Source: Burkholderia diffusa (GTDB lineage: Bacteria > Pseudomonadota > Gammaproteobacteria > Burkholderiales > Burkholderiaceae). From it: a DNA stretch of 64,000 bases. The notes beneath the pieces were generated by a model, which had not been told where the DNA came from, did no database searches, and saw only the letters and a program-made list of their open reading frames with translations. The stretch lies in the NCBI RefSeq assembly GCF_001718315.1, contig NZ_CP013362.1, positions 1,612,001 to 1,676,000 on the forward strand, in the 5' to 3' direction. The position numbers and the translations under genes are program-made. This document shows, piece by piece, positions 15,353-24,726 of this stretch (positions are counted from its first letter, which is position 1; each line of letters begins with the position of its first letter).

Positions 15353-15790
15353 ATGAATCCGCTTTCCCTGTCCGGTCTCGAACTGCTGCGCGCGGCAGCG
15401 GCCGGCGATCTGCCGCTCGCGTCGATCTCGGAAACGATCCCGATGCGGCCGCTGGGCGTCGAGCTCGGTTACGTGAAGATGTCCGCGCGTGCGGACGGCC
15501 GGCACCTGAATCCGCTCGGCGGCGTGCATGGCGGGTTCGCCGCAACGGTGCTCGATTCGGTCACGGGATGCGCGGTGCATTCGATGCTCGATGCGGGCGT
15601 TGGTTACGGCACTGTCGACCTGCATGTGAAAATGCTGCGTCCCGTGCCGCGCGACGTCGAACTGATCGCGGAGGGGCGCGTGATTCACCTGTCGCGTTCG
15701 CTCGGCGTCGCGGAAGGCACGCTGAAGACGCCCGACGACAAGATCGTTGCGCACGCATCGGCGACCTGCTTCATTCAGCGGCCGCAGTGA
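15353..15790 (+). CDS. PaaI-type hotdog thioesterase
   Basis: 145 aa; ATG 15353 behind AGGAGA. The hotdog fold is shown by LGVELGYVKMSA, the active-site block NPLGGVHGGFAATVLDSV with the H-G-G turn, and GTVDLHVKMLRPVP. Members hydrolyse acyl-CoA thioesters, often aromatic ones. The divergent HxlR regulator suggests control by an aromatic or redox signal. Longer upstream frames cross the promoter and are rejected. Confidence 0.85.
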   Translation: MNPLSLSGLELLRAAAAGDLPLASISETIPMRPLGVELGYVKMSARADGRHLNPLGGVHGGFAATVLDSVTGCAVHSMLDAGVGYGTVDLHVKMLRPVPRDVELIAEGRVIHLSRSLGVAEGTLKTPDDKIVAHASATCFIQRPQ

Positions 15791-15959
15791 CGCAGCGGGC
15801 GTCATTCGCCGGCTCGGCCGCCCGACGTCAGGCGGACGACCGTACGAGCGCGGGCCGGGTGCCCAGCGAAGGGCGCCTGTAAGCCAATGTGCCGGCCGTC
15901 TGAAGCGCGCGCTTCAATGTGATAGCGTTCCTGCTTTCCACTGACGCGACAGGAACAGC

Positions 15960-17012
15960 ATGGAATACCGCACACTCGGCGATTCGGGCATCGAGGTCAG
16001 CCTGATCGGCCTCGGCACGATGACGTGGGGCGAGCAGAATTCTGAACGCGACGCCCACGAGCAGATCGATTACGCGCTCGGGCAGGGCGTTACGCTGATC
16101 GATACCGCGGAGATGTACCCTGTGCCGCCGAAGCCCGATACCCAGGGGCGCACGGAGCAGTACATCGGCACCTGGCTCGCGCAGCATCGTGCCCAGCGCG
16201 ACCGGATCGTGCTCGCGACGAAGATCGCGGGCCCGGCCCGGCAGCCGCACAATCCGCGCCATATTCGCGGCGAAGGCAATCAGTTCGACCGCAAGAACCT
16301 CACCGAGGCGCTCGACGGCAGCCTCAAGCGCCTGCAGACCGACTATGTCGACCTGTACCAGCTGCACTGGCCCGATCGCAGCACGACGACGTTCGGCCGC
16401 CCCGCATATCCGTGGGTCGATGATGCATATACGGTGCCGATCGAGGAAACGCTCGGCGTGCTCGCGGAGTTCGTGAAGGCCGGCAAGGTCCGCGCGATCG
16501 GGGTGTCGAACGAAACACCGTGGGGCGTCGCGAAGTTCCTGCGCGCGGCCGAGAAGCTCGGCTTGCCGCGTGTCGCCAGCATCCAGAATCCGTACAGCCT
16601 GCTGAACCGCACATTCGAGAACGGCCTGTCGGAGTTCACGCATCGCGACGGCGTCGGGCTGCTCGCATACTCGCCGCTCGCGTTCGGCTGGCTGTCCGGC
16701 AAGTACGAGAACGGTGCGCGTCCCGCTGGCGCGCGCATCACGCTGTTCGAGCGCTTCCAGCGTTACAGCAAGCCGCAGGCCGTCGAAGCGACGTCGCGCT
16801 ACGTCGCGCTCGCGAAACGGCACGGGCTGTCGCCCGCGCAGCTCGCGCTCGCGTTCGTCAACAGCCGGCCGTTCGTGCGCAGCAACCTGGTCGGCGCGAC
16901 ATCGCTCGCGCAACTGAAGGAGAACATCGGCAGCGTCGACGTGACACTGTCCGACGAGATCCTCGCCGAGATCGACGCGCTGCACGAACGGCAGCCGAAC
17001 CCGGCGCCGTAA
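15960..17012 (+). CDS. NADP(H)-dependent aldo-keto reductase (Tas-like)
   Basis: 350 aa. The TIM-barrel starts MEYRTLGDSGIEVSLIGLGTMTWGEQ. The catalytic set is visible: Asp and Tyr in LIDTAEMYPVP, Lys in VLATKIAG, His in YQLHWPDR. The cofactor-binding end carries NPYSLLNR and LVGATSLAQLKENI. The insert around residues 60-90 (GRTEQYIGTWL, QPHNPRHIRGEGNQFDR) is typical of the Tas subgroup, which includes enzymes of broad carbonyl substrate range. Cytoplasmic. Stands alone. Confidence 0.9.
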   Translation: MEYRTLGDSGIEVSLIGLGTMTWGEQNSERDAHEQIDYALGQGVTLIDTAEMYPVPPKPDTQGRTEQYIGTWLAQHRAQRDRIVLATKIAGPARQPHNPRHIRGEGNQFDRKNLTEALDGSLKRLQTDYVDLYQLHWPDRSTTTFGRPAYPWVDDAYTVPIEETLGVLAEFVKAGKVRAIGVSNETPWGVAKFLRAAEKLGLPRVASIQNPYSLLNRTFENGLSEFTHRDGVGLLAYSPLAFGWLSGKYENGARPAGARITLFERFQRYSKPQAVEATSRYVALAKRHGLSPAQLALAFVNSRPFVRSNLVGATSLAQLKENIGSVDVTLSDEILAEIDALHERQPNPAP

Positions 17013-17095
17013 ACGGCGAGGGGCCCGCGCGGCACGGTGCCGCGACGGGCCGCGTCCGATGCGCATTGCCGCGCGGTGGTTTCTTTCGTGAGCGG

Positions 17096-18382
17096 TCAGC
17101 GCATCCCGAGCCGCGTGCGCGCGACCAGCAATGCGACGAGACTCAGCACCGCGCAGCCCATCAGGTACAGCGCCGGCGACAGCCGGTTGCCGGTCGCGCC
17201 GATCAGCCACGTGATCATGAACGGCGCGAAGCCGCCGAACAGCGTGACGCCCGTGTTGTAGCTGACGGCGAGGCCGGTCGCGCGGGTCTGCGCCGGAAAC
17301 AGTTCGGCCATCAGCGCCGGCAGCGCGCCGCAGTACGTCGCCTTCAACAGTCCGATCCAGATCAGCGCGGCAAGCATCGTCGCAAACGACGCGTGATGCG
17401 AGAGCCACGCGAACGTCGGCCAGACGGTGGCGAGCATCAGCACGGCCGCGGCCGCCATCACGCGGATCCGCCCGGTGCGATCGGAGAGGTGGCCGACGAG
17501 CGGCGTGACGAGCGTCAGCACGAAGCCGGTCGCAAGCGTCGCCGCGAAGCCCGTCGATGCCGGCAGCCCGAGCTGCTTGATCGCATACGTTGGCATGTAC
17601 AGCACCATGTAGTTGATCGCGGTCGAGATCACGAGCACGCCGATCGACAGCAGCACGCGCATCTTCTGGTCCGCGAACAGCTCGCGCACGGGTGCTTCGG
17701 AGCGCGCCTGCGTCTTGAACTCGATTCCCTCGTCGACGTAGCGGCGGATGTAGAGCCCGACCGGGCCGATCGCGAGGCCGAACAGGAACGGCACGCGCCA
17801 CCCCCAGCTTTCGAGTTGCGCGACGCTCAGCGTCGACGTAAGCAGCGCACCGAAGCCCGATGCGAGCAGCGTCGCGAGGCCCTGGCTCGCGAACTGCCAG
17901 CTCGACATGAAGCCGCGCCGCTGCGGCGCGTGTTCGACGAGGAACGCCGTTGAGCTGGCGAATTCGCCGCCGGCGGAAAAGCCCTGCATCAGCCGCGACA
18001 GCATGATCCCGAGCGGCGCGAGGATGCCGATCGATGCATAGGTCGGCATCAGTGCGATCAGCAGCGTGCCGGCCATCATCATCCCGATCGACAGCAGCAG
18101 CGACGCCTTGCGGCCCGCGCGGTCCGCGTAGGCGCCGAGCACGAAACCGCCGATCGGCCGGATCAGGTAGGACAACCCGAACGTGCCGAGCGTGAGCAGC
18201 AGCGACGTCGCCTCGCTCGTCGCGGGGAAGAACAGCTTGGCGATCGTCACCGCGAAAAAGCCGTAGACGATCAGGTCGAACCATTCGAGCGCATTGCCGA
18301 TCGACGCGGCGAAGATGATGCGCCGGATCTTCGCGGCGCTGGGTCGCGCGGCGTCCTGCGAGGTCAGGGTGGTCGTATTCAT
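17096..18382 (-). CDS. MFS transporter, metabolite:H+ symporter family
   Basis: 428 aa, twelve predicted membrane segments. The start AASIGNALEWFDLIVYGFFAVTIAKLFFP and the loop RPIGGFVLGAYADRAGRK between segments 2 and 3 are signatures of the MHS branch (ProP, KgtP, ShiA relatives), proton symporters for organic acids and osmolytes. ATG 18382 is chosen because homology begins a few residues later. It lies 35 bases downstream of the M20 peptidase on the same strand, so the pair probably imports and hydrolyses one amide or peptide-like compound. Confidence 0.88.
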   Translation of the reverse strand: MNTTTLTSQDAARPSAAKIRRIIFAASIGNALEWFDLIVYGFFAVTIAKLFFPATSEATSLLLTLGTFGLSYLIRPIGGFVLGAYADRAGRKASLLLSIGMMMAGTLLIALMPTYASIGILAPLGIMLSRLMQGFSAGGEFASSTAFLVEHAPQRRGFMSSWQFASQGLATLLASGFGALLTSTLSVAQLESWGWRVPFLFGLAIGPVGLYIRRYVDEGIEFKTQARSEAPVRELFADQKMRVLLSIGVLVISTAINYMVLYMPTYAIKQLGLPASTGFAATLATGFVLTLVTPLVGHLSDRTGRIRVMAAAAVLMLATVWPTFAWLSHHASFATMLAALIWIGLLKATYCGALPALMAELFPAQTRATGLAVSYNTGVTLFGGFAPFMITWLIGATGNRLSPALYLMGCAVLSLVALLVARTRLGMR

Positions 18383-18417
18383 CGTGTGAGCAGGTCCCGA
18401 GAAAGGGGCGAAGCGCG

Positions 18418-19839
18418 TTACAGGGCGGCGCCGGCTGCGGCGGCACCCGCGCGGCGAACAGGCGGTGCGGCCTCGCCGAGATCCCAGAAGAGGCCGGCCA
18501 TCATCTGCAGTCCCTCGCGCACGACGCTCGCGAGCAGGTGCTCGTCGGGCGCGTGCTGCGAGCATGCCGGATACGAGTGCGGCACCCACAGCGTCGGCAG
18601 CCCCAGCGTATCGGCGAACACTTCGTTCGGCAGCGTGCCGCCGAGGTTCGGCAGGATCGCGGGCTTCTTGCCGGTCGTGCGCGCGAGCGACGCGACAGCC
18701 CAGCGGACCCACGGATCGTCCGGCGGGAGGCGCGTCGCCGGCGCGCCGCGTTCGACGTCGATCTCGATGTCGGCGAAGCCGTGCGCATCGAGATGCGCGC
18801 GCAGGTGCGCATGCAATGCCTCCCAGTCAGTGCCGACCACGAAACGCAACTGGCAGTGCGCATACGCGACGGGCGGAATCGCATTGACCGGATGTTCGGG
18901 ATTGCCGGCCTTGAACGCGAGGATCTCGAGCGTGTTCCAGCCGAACACGCGTTCGGCGGCGGAAAGGCCCGGCTCGCCCCAGTCGGCGTCAAGCGCCGGA
19001 TCGCCGGGGCCGCCGCCGACGGACAGGTCGGCGAGCGCGGCCCGCACGGCCGCCGGGATCGGCGGCGGCCGCAGCCCCGCGACGCGAATCGCACCGCGCG
19101 CGTCGACGAGGCTAGCCAGCGCGTTCGCGAGCACGGTCGCCGGGTTGCGCAGCAGCCCGCCCCAGTTGCCGGAGTGATGGCCGCCGTCGCGTGCGCGCAG
19201 GCCGAGCCTGAAGTTGACGGAGCCGCGCGAGCCGAGGAACACGGTCGGACGTTCGGCGGTGAGGCGCGGCCCGTCGGACGCGATCAGCACGTCGGCGGCG
19301 AGCGCGTTGCGTTCCTGGCGGCACACTGCGTCGAGGCCCGGCGACCCCGTTTCCTCGCCCATCTCGATCAGCAGTTTCGCGTTGAAGCCGAGCCGGCCGC
19401 CGCGCGCGTCGAGCACGCTCGCCAGCGCGGCCAGGTTGATCGTGTGCTGGCCCTTGTTGTCGGCACTGCCGCGGCCGTACCAGCGATCGCCGTCGGCGGT
19501 CAGCGTCCACGGCGACAGCGGCGCGCGCCATTGCGCGTCGTAGCCGCGCACGACGTCGCCATGACCATAGACGAGCACGGTCGGCAGCGCGTCGTCCTCG
19601 TGGCGCGACGCCAGCAGGAACGGGCCGCCGCCGTCGACCGGGTTCTCGACGATCCGCGACGTGAAGCCCAGACGCGCGGCCTCCGGCGCGATCTCGTCGG
19701 TCAGGTAGGCGCGCAGCGCGGCGCCCGAGCCGCTGTCCTGGCTTTCGGTGCGCAGGCCGATGCGGCGGCTCAGGGTGGTGAAGAACGCGCCCGATTCGAA
19801 CTGGTTCAGTGCGTGCTGAATGGCGGCGGTACGGCTCAA
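18418..19839 (-). CDS. M20 family metallopeptidase
   Basis: 473 aa. The binuclear zinc site is complete: GHGDVV, GRGSADNKGQ, MGEETGS with the catalytic and ligand Glu pair, ASDGPRL, and late PHSYPACSQHAPDEH. A dimerisation insert occupies about residues 200-340. These enzymes remove an amino acid or acyl group from dipeptides or N-acyl amino acids; this long form resembles DapE/carboxypeptidase-like hydrolases. It heads a two-gene unit with the MFS gene and is divergent from a LysR regulator, which likely controls it. Confidence 0.88.
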   Translation of the reverse strand: MSRTAAIQHALNQFESGAFFTTLSRRIGLRTESQDSGSGAALRAYLTDEIAPEAARLGFTSRIVENPVDGGGPFLLASRHEDDALPTVLVYGHGDVVRGYDAQWRAPLSPWTLTADGDRWYGRGSADNKGQHTINLAALASVLDARGGRLGFNAKLLIEMGEETGSPGLDAVCRQERNALAADVLIASDGPRLTAERPTVFLGSRGSVNFRLGLRARDGGHHSGNWGGLLRNPATVLANALASLVDARGAIRVAGLRPPPIPAAVRAALADLSVGGGPGDPALDADWGEPGLSAAERVFGWNTLEILAFKAGNPEHPVNAIPPVAYAHCQLRFVVGTDWEALHAHLRAHLDAHGFADIEIDVERGAPATRLPPDDPWVRWAVASLARTTGKKPAILPNLGGTLPNEVFADTLGLPTLWVPHSYPACSQHAPDEHLLASVVREGLQMMAGLFWDLGEAAPPVRRAGAAAAGAAL

Positions 19840-19949
19840 GTCGTGTCTCCTGTGTCGGTTTTTGCGGCGGGCGCGGCGCGCACGGCTGGGAGTGCGATCG
19901 ATTCTAGAAAGCCGTTTTTTTTGTCACAATGATCGAATTTCGAACATTT

Positions 19950-19968
19950 CTTTGCCAAAAAGGCAAAG
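19950..19968. promoter_or_regulatory. Inverted repeat between the M20 and LysR genes
   Basis: CTTTGCC-AAAAA-GGCAAAG lies 36 bases before the LysR start in the 165-base divergent gap. Its place and symmetry suit a LysR recognition site, although it lacks the classic T-N11-A spacing. Could also act as a small hairpin in the lysR leader. Confidence 0.45.
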
Positions 19969-20004
19969 CTGGGCGGCCTGGAAGACAGGCCCGGGGACAG
20001 AACG

Positions 20005-20958
20005 ATGGCGGCTTTCCTGCATGGTCTTGCGCTGCGGTATTTCGTCGAAGTGGCGCGCACCGGGTCGATCAGCGACGCATCCACGAGGCTACACGTGGCC
20101 GTCTCGGCCATCAGCCGGCAGATCGCAAAGCTCGAGAGCGAGCTCGGCGCGCCGCTGTTCGAGCGCCGGCCGCGAGGGATGGCGTTGTCGGAAGCCGGTG
20201 AACGGCTGCTGGGCTTCGCGCAGCGCAGCCTGCTGGAGGCCGAGCATGTGATGAAGGAAATCGGCGGGCTGGAGGCGCTGCACGGCAGCCTGTTGAAGAT
20301 CGCCTGCTCGGAGGGGTTCGCGATCGATTTCCTGCCGGGTGCGCTCGCAGGCTTCAAGGCGCGCCACCCGGGCGTCGATTTCTCGGTGTGGGTCGTGTCG
20401 CCGGCGGAGGCGACACGGCGCGTGCGCGACGGCGATGCAGACATCGGGCTGACGTTCAGCCTGGCGCCGGAGCAGGGCGTGCGCGTCGAACACACGGAGC
20501 GTGCGCCGGTATTCGCGCTCGTGCGGCGCGACCATCCGCTCGCGGCGCACGACTCGGTGTCGCTCGCCGATGTCGCGCGGCATCCGCATGTGCTGCCCGA
20601 GGCCGGCACGACGGTGCGCCAGTTGATCGACATCGCGTGCGTGCTCGACGGGCTCATGCTCGAGCCGGAGCTGACCAGCAACAACACTGCCGTGATGTAT
20701 CGCTACGCGCAGCGTACCGGCGCGGTGATGTTTACGGGACTGCTATCGGTGCGGGACCGTTTCGACGCCGACGGTTTCGTCGTCGTGCCCGTCACGAATC
20801 CGCAGTTGCGCGAGCGCAGCATCCAGGTGCAGACCATGGCGGGGCGCGATCTGCCCGCGTCGGTGCGCGCGTTTCGCGACCATCTGATCGACGTGATGAG
20901 CAGCGTGTCGTCCCCGCCGGTCGCCAAGCGCGGCCCGAGACGCCCGGGCATGAGATAA
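20005..20958 (+). CDS. LysR family transcriptional regulator
   Basis: 317 aa. N-terminal winged helix LRYFVEVARTGSISDASTRLHVAVSAISRQIAKLESELGAPLFERR, then a periplasmic-binding-like effector domain from about residue 93 (SLLKIACSEGFAIDFLPGALAGF). Ends with a basic tail. Being divergent from the M20-MFS pair, it most likely regulates their expression in response to the substrate they handle. Confidence 0.9.
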   Translation: MAAFLHGLALRYFVEVARTGSISDASTRLHVAVSAISRQIAKLESELGAPLFERRPRGMALSEAGERLLGFAQRSLLEAEHVMKEIGGLEALHGSLLKIACSEGFAIDFLPGALAGFKARHPGVDFSVWVVSPAEATRRVRDGDADIGLTFSLAPEQGVRVEHTERAPVFALVRRDHPLAAHDSVSLADVARHPHVLPEAGTTVRQLIDIACVLDGLMLEPELTSNNTAVMYRYAQRTGAVMFTGLLSVRDRFDADGFVVVPVTNPQLRERSIQVQTMAGRDLPASVRAFRDHLIDVMSSVSSPPVAKRGPRRPGMR

Positions 20959-21022
20959 TCGCGAATCCGCCTTCCGTGCCCGTGCGGCTCGCCGAGCCGC
21001 ATCGCCCCTGTTCGACGCCAAA

Positions 21023-22150
21023 TTGAAGAACCTGATTGTCACCCTCGATCGCGCCGGCGAGTTCGACGAGATCATCGACGTGCGTACGCCGCTCGAATTC
21101 GCCGAGGACCATATTCCCGGCGCGCTGAACGCGCCCGTGCTCAGCAACGAGGAGCGCGTGATCGTCGGCACGATGTACCGCCAGGTGTCGCCGTACGAGG
21201 CGACGCGCGTCGGCGCGGCGATGGTCGCGCGCAACATCGCGCGCCATCTCGACACGACGTTCGCCGACCGCCCGCGCAACTGGCGGCCGCTGATCTACTG
21301 CTGGCGCGGCGGCAAGCGCTCGGGGTCGATGACGACCTGGTTCAACCTGATTGGCTGGCAGGCTCGGCAGCTAGACGGCGGCTACAAGGCGTATCGCCGC
21401 TCGGTGTGCGCGACGCTCGACACGTTGCCCACCCGCTTTCGCTACATCGCGCTCGTCGGTCACACGGGCTGCGGCAAGACGCGGCTCCTGAACGCGCTGC
21501 GCGACGAAGGCGCACAGACGCTCGATCTCGAGGCGCTCGCGTGCCATCGCGGCTCGCTGCTCGGTGCGTTGCCGGGCGTGTCCCAGCCGACGCAGAAGTC
21601 GTTCGACTCCGGGCTCGTCGGCGCGCTCGAGCGTTTCGACCCCGCGTGGCCAGTGTTTGTCGAATCGGAAAGCCGCAAGATCGGGCTCGTGCAGTTGCCG
21701 CTCGCGTTGCTGGACGCGTTTCGCGCGGGGCCGTGGGTGCAGGTCGAGGCGGCGCATGACGAACGCGTCGCCTTCCTGCTCGAAGACTACGCTCATCTGT
21801 TCGATGAACCGGCGGTGTTCAAGGCTCAGCTCGAGCGACTGATTGGTTTGCACAGTCGGGAAGAGGTCGCGGCCTGGAACGCATTGATCGACGCGAACGA
21901 GCGCACCGAACTGTTCCGCACGCTGATCGACAAGCATTACGATCCCGCGTATGCGCGCACCTATCGTTCGTCGTACGACAAGCCGAACCGTGCACTCACG
22001 TTTACTTTCCGGCCGAACGCGACCGATGGGCGCCGGCAGGCGCGTGCGCTGCTCGATGCGCTCGCGCAGTCCGGGCTGCCGGCATCGCCCGCCGCCGGCG
22101 CGGCGGCGCGAGCCGATACCGACAACAACCCTACGACCACCACACGATGA
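21023..22150 (+). CDS. mnmH: tRNA 2-selenouridine synthase
   Basis: 375 aa. A rhodanese domain comes first (EIIDVRTPLEFAEDHIPGALNAP, and catalytic loop YCWRGGKRSGSM with Cys near 94), followed by a P-loop domain (IALVGHTGCGKTRLL near 145). This is MnmH/SelU, which replaces sulfur by selenium at the wobble 2-thiouridine of tRNAs using selenophosphate, through a geranylated intermediate. The best in-frame start is TTG at 21023 (KNLIVTLDRAGEFDE follows), because no ATG or GTG precedes the conserved domain within the frame. Its end overlaps the permease start by four bases (ATGA). Confidence 0.9.
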   Translation: MKNLIVTLDRAGEFDEIIDVRTPLEFAEDHIPGALNAPVLSNEERVIVGTMYRQVSPYEATRVGAAMVARNIARHLDTTFADRPRNWRPLIYCWRGGKRSGSMTTWFNLIGWQARQLDGGYKAYRRSVCATLDTLPTRFRYIALVGHTGCGKTRLLNALRDEGAQTLDLEALACHRGSLLGALPGVSQPTQKSFDSGLVGALERFDPAWPVFVESESRKIGLVQLPLALLDAFRAGPWVQVEAAHDERVAFLLEDYAHLFDEPAVFKAQLERLIGLHSREEVAAWNALIDANERTELFRTLIDKHYDPAYARTYRSSYDKPNRALTFTFRPNATDGRRQARALLDALAQSGLPASPAAGAAARADTDNNPTTTTR

Positions 22151-23205
22151 CGACCACACGCACTCAACCCAGTCCGGCGCTCGGCTTGATGACCTTCCTG
22201 CTGATCGCGGTCGCGGGACTGTTCTACGTGAAATGGTTCCCGTATTACAACAAGGCGTTCGTCGCCGCCGAGCATCATTCGATCGGCCAGTCGATCCTGA
22301 TGGGCACGTCGTCGAGCGCGCCGGAGCCGTCGCTGAAGGCGGCTCTCGACTATGCGTGGGCATACGGCAAGGCGATCTGGCAGGCCATGGTGCTCGGCCT
22401 GCTGCTCGGCTCGGCCGTGCAGGCGCTGCTGCCGGCGCACTGGGTTGCACGCGCACTCGGTCGCACGGGCTTCGGCAGTGTCGCCGCGGGCGGCCTGCTG
22501 TCGCTGCCGGGCATGATGTGCACGTGCTGCGCGGCGCCGGTCGTCGCGGGCCTGCGCGCGCGGCACGCGTCGCCGGGCGGCGCGGTCGCGTTCTGGCTCG
22601 GCAACACGGTGCTGAATCCGGCCGCGCTGGTGTTCATGGGCTTCGTGCTCGGCTGGCACTGGAGCGCGCTGCGGCTCGTGCTCGGCGTCGCGATGGTATT
22701 CGGGGGCGGCTATCTGCTGAACCGTATCGCGCGTCCCGAGGACCGCAGCATCGATGATGCGCAACTCGCCGCGCTGGTGGCCGAGCAGGCAGCCGCGGGC
22801 AATCCGTTCGTCCGCTGGATGAAGCTGCTTGCACGCATGGCCGTGCGGCTCGTGCCCGAATACATCGTGCTCGTGCTGCTGCTCGGCGCGGCGCGCGCGT
22901 GGCTGTTCCCGCATATCGGCCCGGACATCGGCAATCATCTCGGCTGGATCATTGCGTTCGCGGTCGCGGGCACGTTGTTCGTGATCCCGACGGCCGGCGA
23001 AGTGCCGATCATCCAGGCGATGCTGTCGCTCGGCATGGGTGTCGGCCCGGCCGCCGCGCTGCTGATGACGCTGCCGCCGATCAGCGTGCCGTCGCTCGCG
23101 ATGCTCGCGCGCTCGTTCAAGCCGTACATGCTGGCGATCGTCACGGGCCTCGTCATCGTGTTCGGGATCGTGAGCGGGCTGCTTGCGATCGCATTCGGGT
23201 TCTGA
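22147..23205 (+). CDS. Permease of the UPF0718/YraQ (DUF318) family
   Basis: 352 aa with eight or more membrane segments. The hallmark is the intramembrane block LPGMMCTCCAAPVVAGLR near residues 120-137, repeated in weaker form as FVIPTAGEVPIIQAM in the second half, giving the two-fold layout of this family. Some members are linked to arsenic or other thiol-reactive solutes; substrates are mostly unknown. Translational overlap with mnmH suggests a shared task, possibly selenium or sulfur uptake, but that is inference. Confidence 0.85.
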   Translation: MTTTRTQPSPALGLMTFLLIAVAGLFYVKWFPYYNKAFVAAEHHSIGQSILMGTSSSAPEPSLKAALDYAWAYGKAIWQAMVLGLLLGSAVQALLPAHWVARALGRTGFGSVAAGGLLSLPGMMCTCCAAPVVAGLRARHASPGGAVAFWLGNTVLNPAALVFMGFVLGWHWSALRLVLGVAMVFGGGYLLNRIARPEDRSIDDAQLAALVAEQAAAGNPFVRWMKLLARMAVRLVPEYIVLVLLLGAARAWLFPHIGPDIGNHLGWIIAFAVAGTLFVIPTAGEVPIIQAMLSLGMGVGPAAALLMTLPPISVPSLAMLARSFKPYMLAIVTGLVIVFGIVSGLLAIAFGF

Positions 23206-23412
23206 CGGACACGCGGGCGGGACGGCCGGACAGGTGCGGCACGTGTGCACGATCAAGGTGCGAGCCGCGACGTGCCGGGCCGCCGGCGAGCGAGCCTGCG
23301 CGATGGCCGCTATGCCGCGCGCCGACCGATCCCGCCGCGCGACCGTCGTATTCATCCGGCGCCGCAGCTTCACGCGAGCGGTGCCCTTTACAAGAAGCAA
23401 ACAGGAAAACGC

Positions 23413-23835
23413 ATGACCCAACCGAAGATTCATCCTCGACTCGAAAAGGCGCTGACGCGCGGCGATCTCGCGATCCGCCAGGCCAATTCCGCGCGGGCGA
23501 CTGCCGTGCTGAACGCGCTCGGCACGATGATCATCGAAGCCTCCGCCACGATCGGCGTCGAGGCCAGCATCGACATTCCGCAGGGCGACCGCATTTACGA
23601 TCCGGTGAACGGCCTGTGGCCGCAGAAGATGCTGGTGTCGTTCGACGGTCCCGTCGACGAGGCCGACGCGGAAGAACTGCGCGCGGTCTACCTCGTCGCC
23701 GACGATCCGGGTACGCAGTTCCGCGTCGAATGGCATCGCGCCGACGGCAAGCTCGGTCGCCACGAGGGCGGCCCGCTGGCGACTGTCGCATTCCTGACCG
23801 ACGTCGAGATCCCGTGGAGCGACGACGACGAGTAA
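23413..23835 (+). CDS. Small hypothetical protein
   Basis: 140 aa from ATG 23413 behind CAGGAAAAC. It reads MTQPKIHPRLEKALTRGDLAIRQA and later GDRIYDPVNGLWPQKMLVSFDGPVDEADAEEL, ending in an acidic WSDDDE. No domain recognised. Soluble, probably alpha/beta. Codon use and ribosome site are convincing. It follows the permease by 207 bases and converges on nodJ. Confidence 0.65.
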   Translation: MTQPKIHPRLEKALTRGDLAIRQANSARATAVLNALGTMIIEASATIGVEASIDIPQGDRIYDPVNGLWPQKMLVSFDGPVDEADAEELRAVYLVADDPGTQFRVEWHRADGKLGRHEGGPLATVAFLTDVEIPWSDDDE

Positions 23836-23886
23836 CGTCGTCGCCGTTTCATCGCAGCATCGAGCCGGCGCAGCGCGCGCCGGTCG

Positions 23887-24720
23887 TCAGCGCATCATCC
23901 GCCGCCGGAACAGCCACGCGGAGACCACGAATCCGCCGAGTGCATAGCCGGCGAGCACCGCGAGATGCAGGCCGACGTCCGTCGCCGGCCGGCCGAGCAT
24001 CGCGGGGCGGATCAGTTCGACCGCGTTCGCGAGCGGCAACATCTGCGCCGCGTGCTGCGCGACCGGAGGCAATTGCGTGATCGGGAAGAACACGCCCGAC
24101 AGCAGCAGCATCGGCGTCAGCACGAGCGTCTGATAGAACATGAAAAAATCGTAGGATGGCGCGAGCGCGGTGACGATCATCGCCGTGCTCGCGAACGCGA
24201 GGCCGGCGAGTGCGATCACGGGCAACGCCGCCAGCATCGACGGAAACCGCGCATAGCCAAGCAGGCCCGCGACGAGCATGATCGCGACGCCGGACAGCAG
24301 CGCCTTGCTCGCCCCCCAGACAATCTCCCCGAGCACGATGTCGCCCAGCGCGAGCGGCGTGTGCATGATCGCTTCCCAGGTGCGCTGCACGTGCATCCGC
24401 GAGAAGCCCGAATACATCGACTCGAAGCTCGCGGACATCATCACGCTCGAACCGACCGTGCCGGCCGCGAGGAACGCGATATACGACACGCCGTCGACGT
24501 GGCCGAGCATCAGACCGAGCCCGAACCCCAGCCCGAACAGGTAGATCATGGGATCCGCGAGATTGCCGAACAGCGAGGCGAGCGCGAGCTTGCGCCACAC
24601 GAGGTAGTTGCGTCGCCACACGGCAATCCAGTTGGTGGCATTCGCGGGCAGCGCGATCGCGAAGCGTGATTCGCGTGGCGGTGCGGACGGCGCGGTGGCG
24701 GAATAGTTGCGTACGTCCAT
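23887..24720 (-). CDS. nodJ: ABC-2 type exporter permease, NodJ-like
   Basis: 277 aa with six predicted membrane segments and the ABC-2 core [32 protein letters not shown]. The pattern [24 protein letters not shown] near 225-248 is typical of the NodJ/DrrB group. It lies six bases after the ATPase gene, so they form one exporter. The nod names come from rhizobial lipo-chitooligosaccharide export; in a Burkholderia without nod genes in view, the real cargo is unknown, perhaps a lipid or glycolipid. Confidence 0.85.
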   Translation of the reverse strand: MDVRNYSATAPSAPPRESRFAIALPANATNWIAVWRRNYLVWRKLALASLFGNLADPMIYLFGLGFGLGLMLGHVDGVSYIAFLAAGTVGSSVMMSASFESMYSGFSRMHVQRTWEAIMHTPLALGDIVLGEIVWGASKALLSGVAIMLVAGLLGYARFPSMLAALPVIALAGLAFASTAMIVTALAPSYDFFMFYQTLVLTPMLLLSGVFFPITQLPPVAQHAAQMLPLANAVELIRPAMLGRPATDVGLHLAVLAGYALGGFVVSAWLFRRRMMR

Positions 24721-24726
24721 GATCGA

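Noticed and set aside
15828..18446. 872-codon open frame on the minus strand across the aldo-keto reductase and MFS genes
   Set aside because: It runs antisense or out of frame to two clearly conserved genes and its protein is Arg/Ala-rich without any domain; it is a by-product of high GC content.
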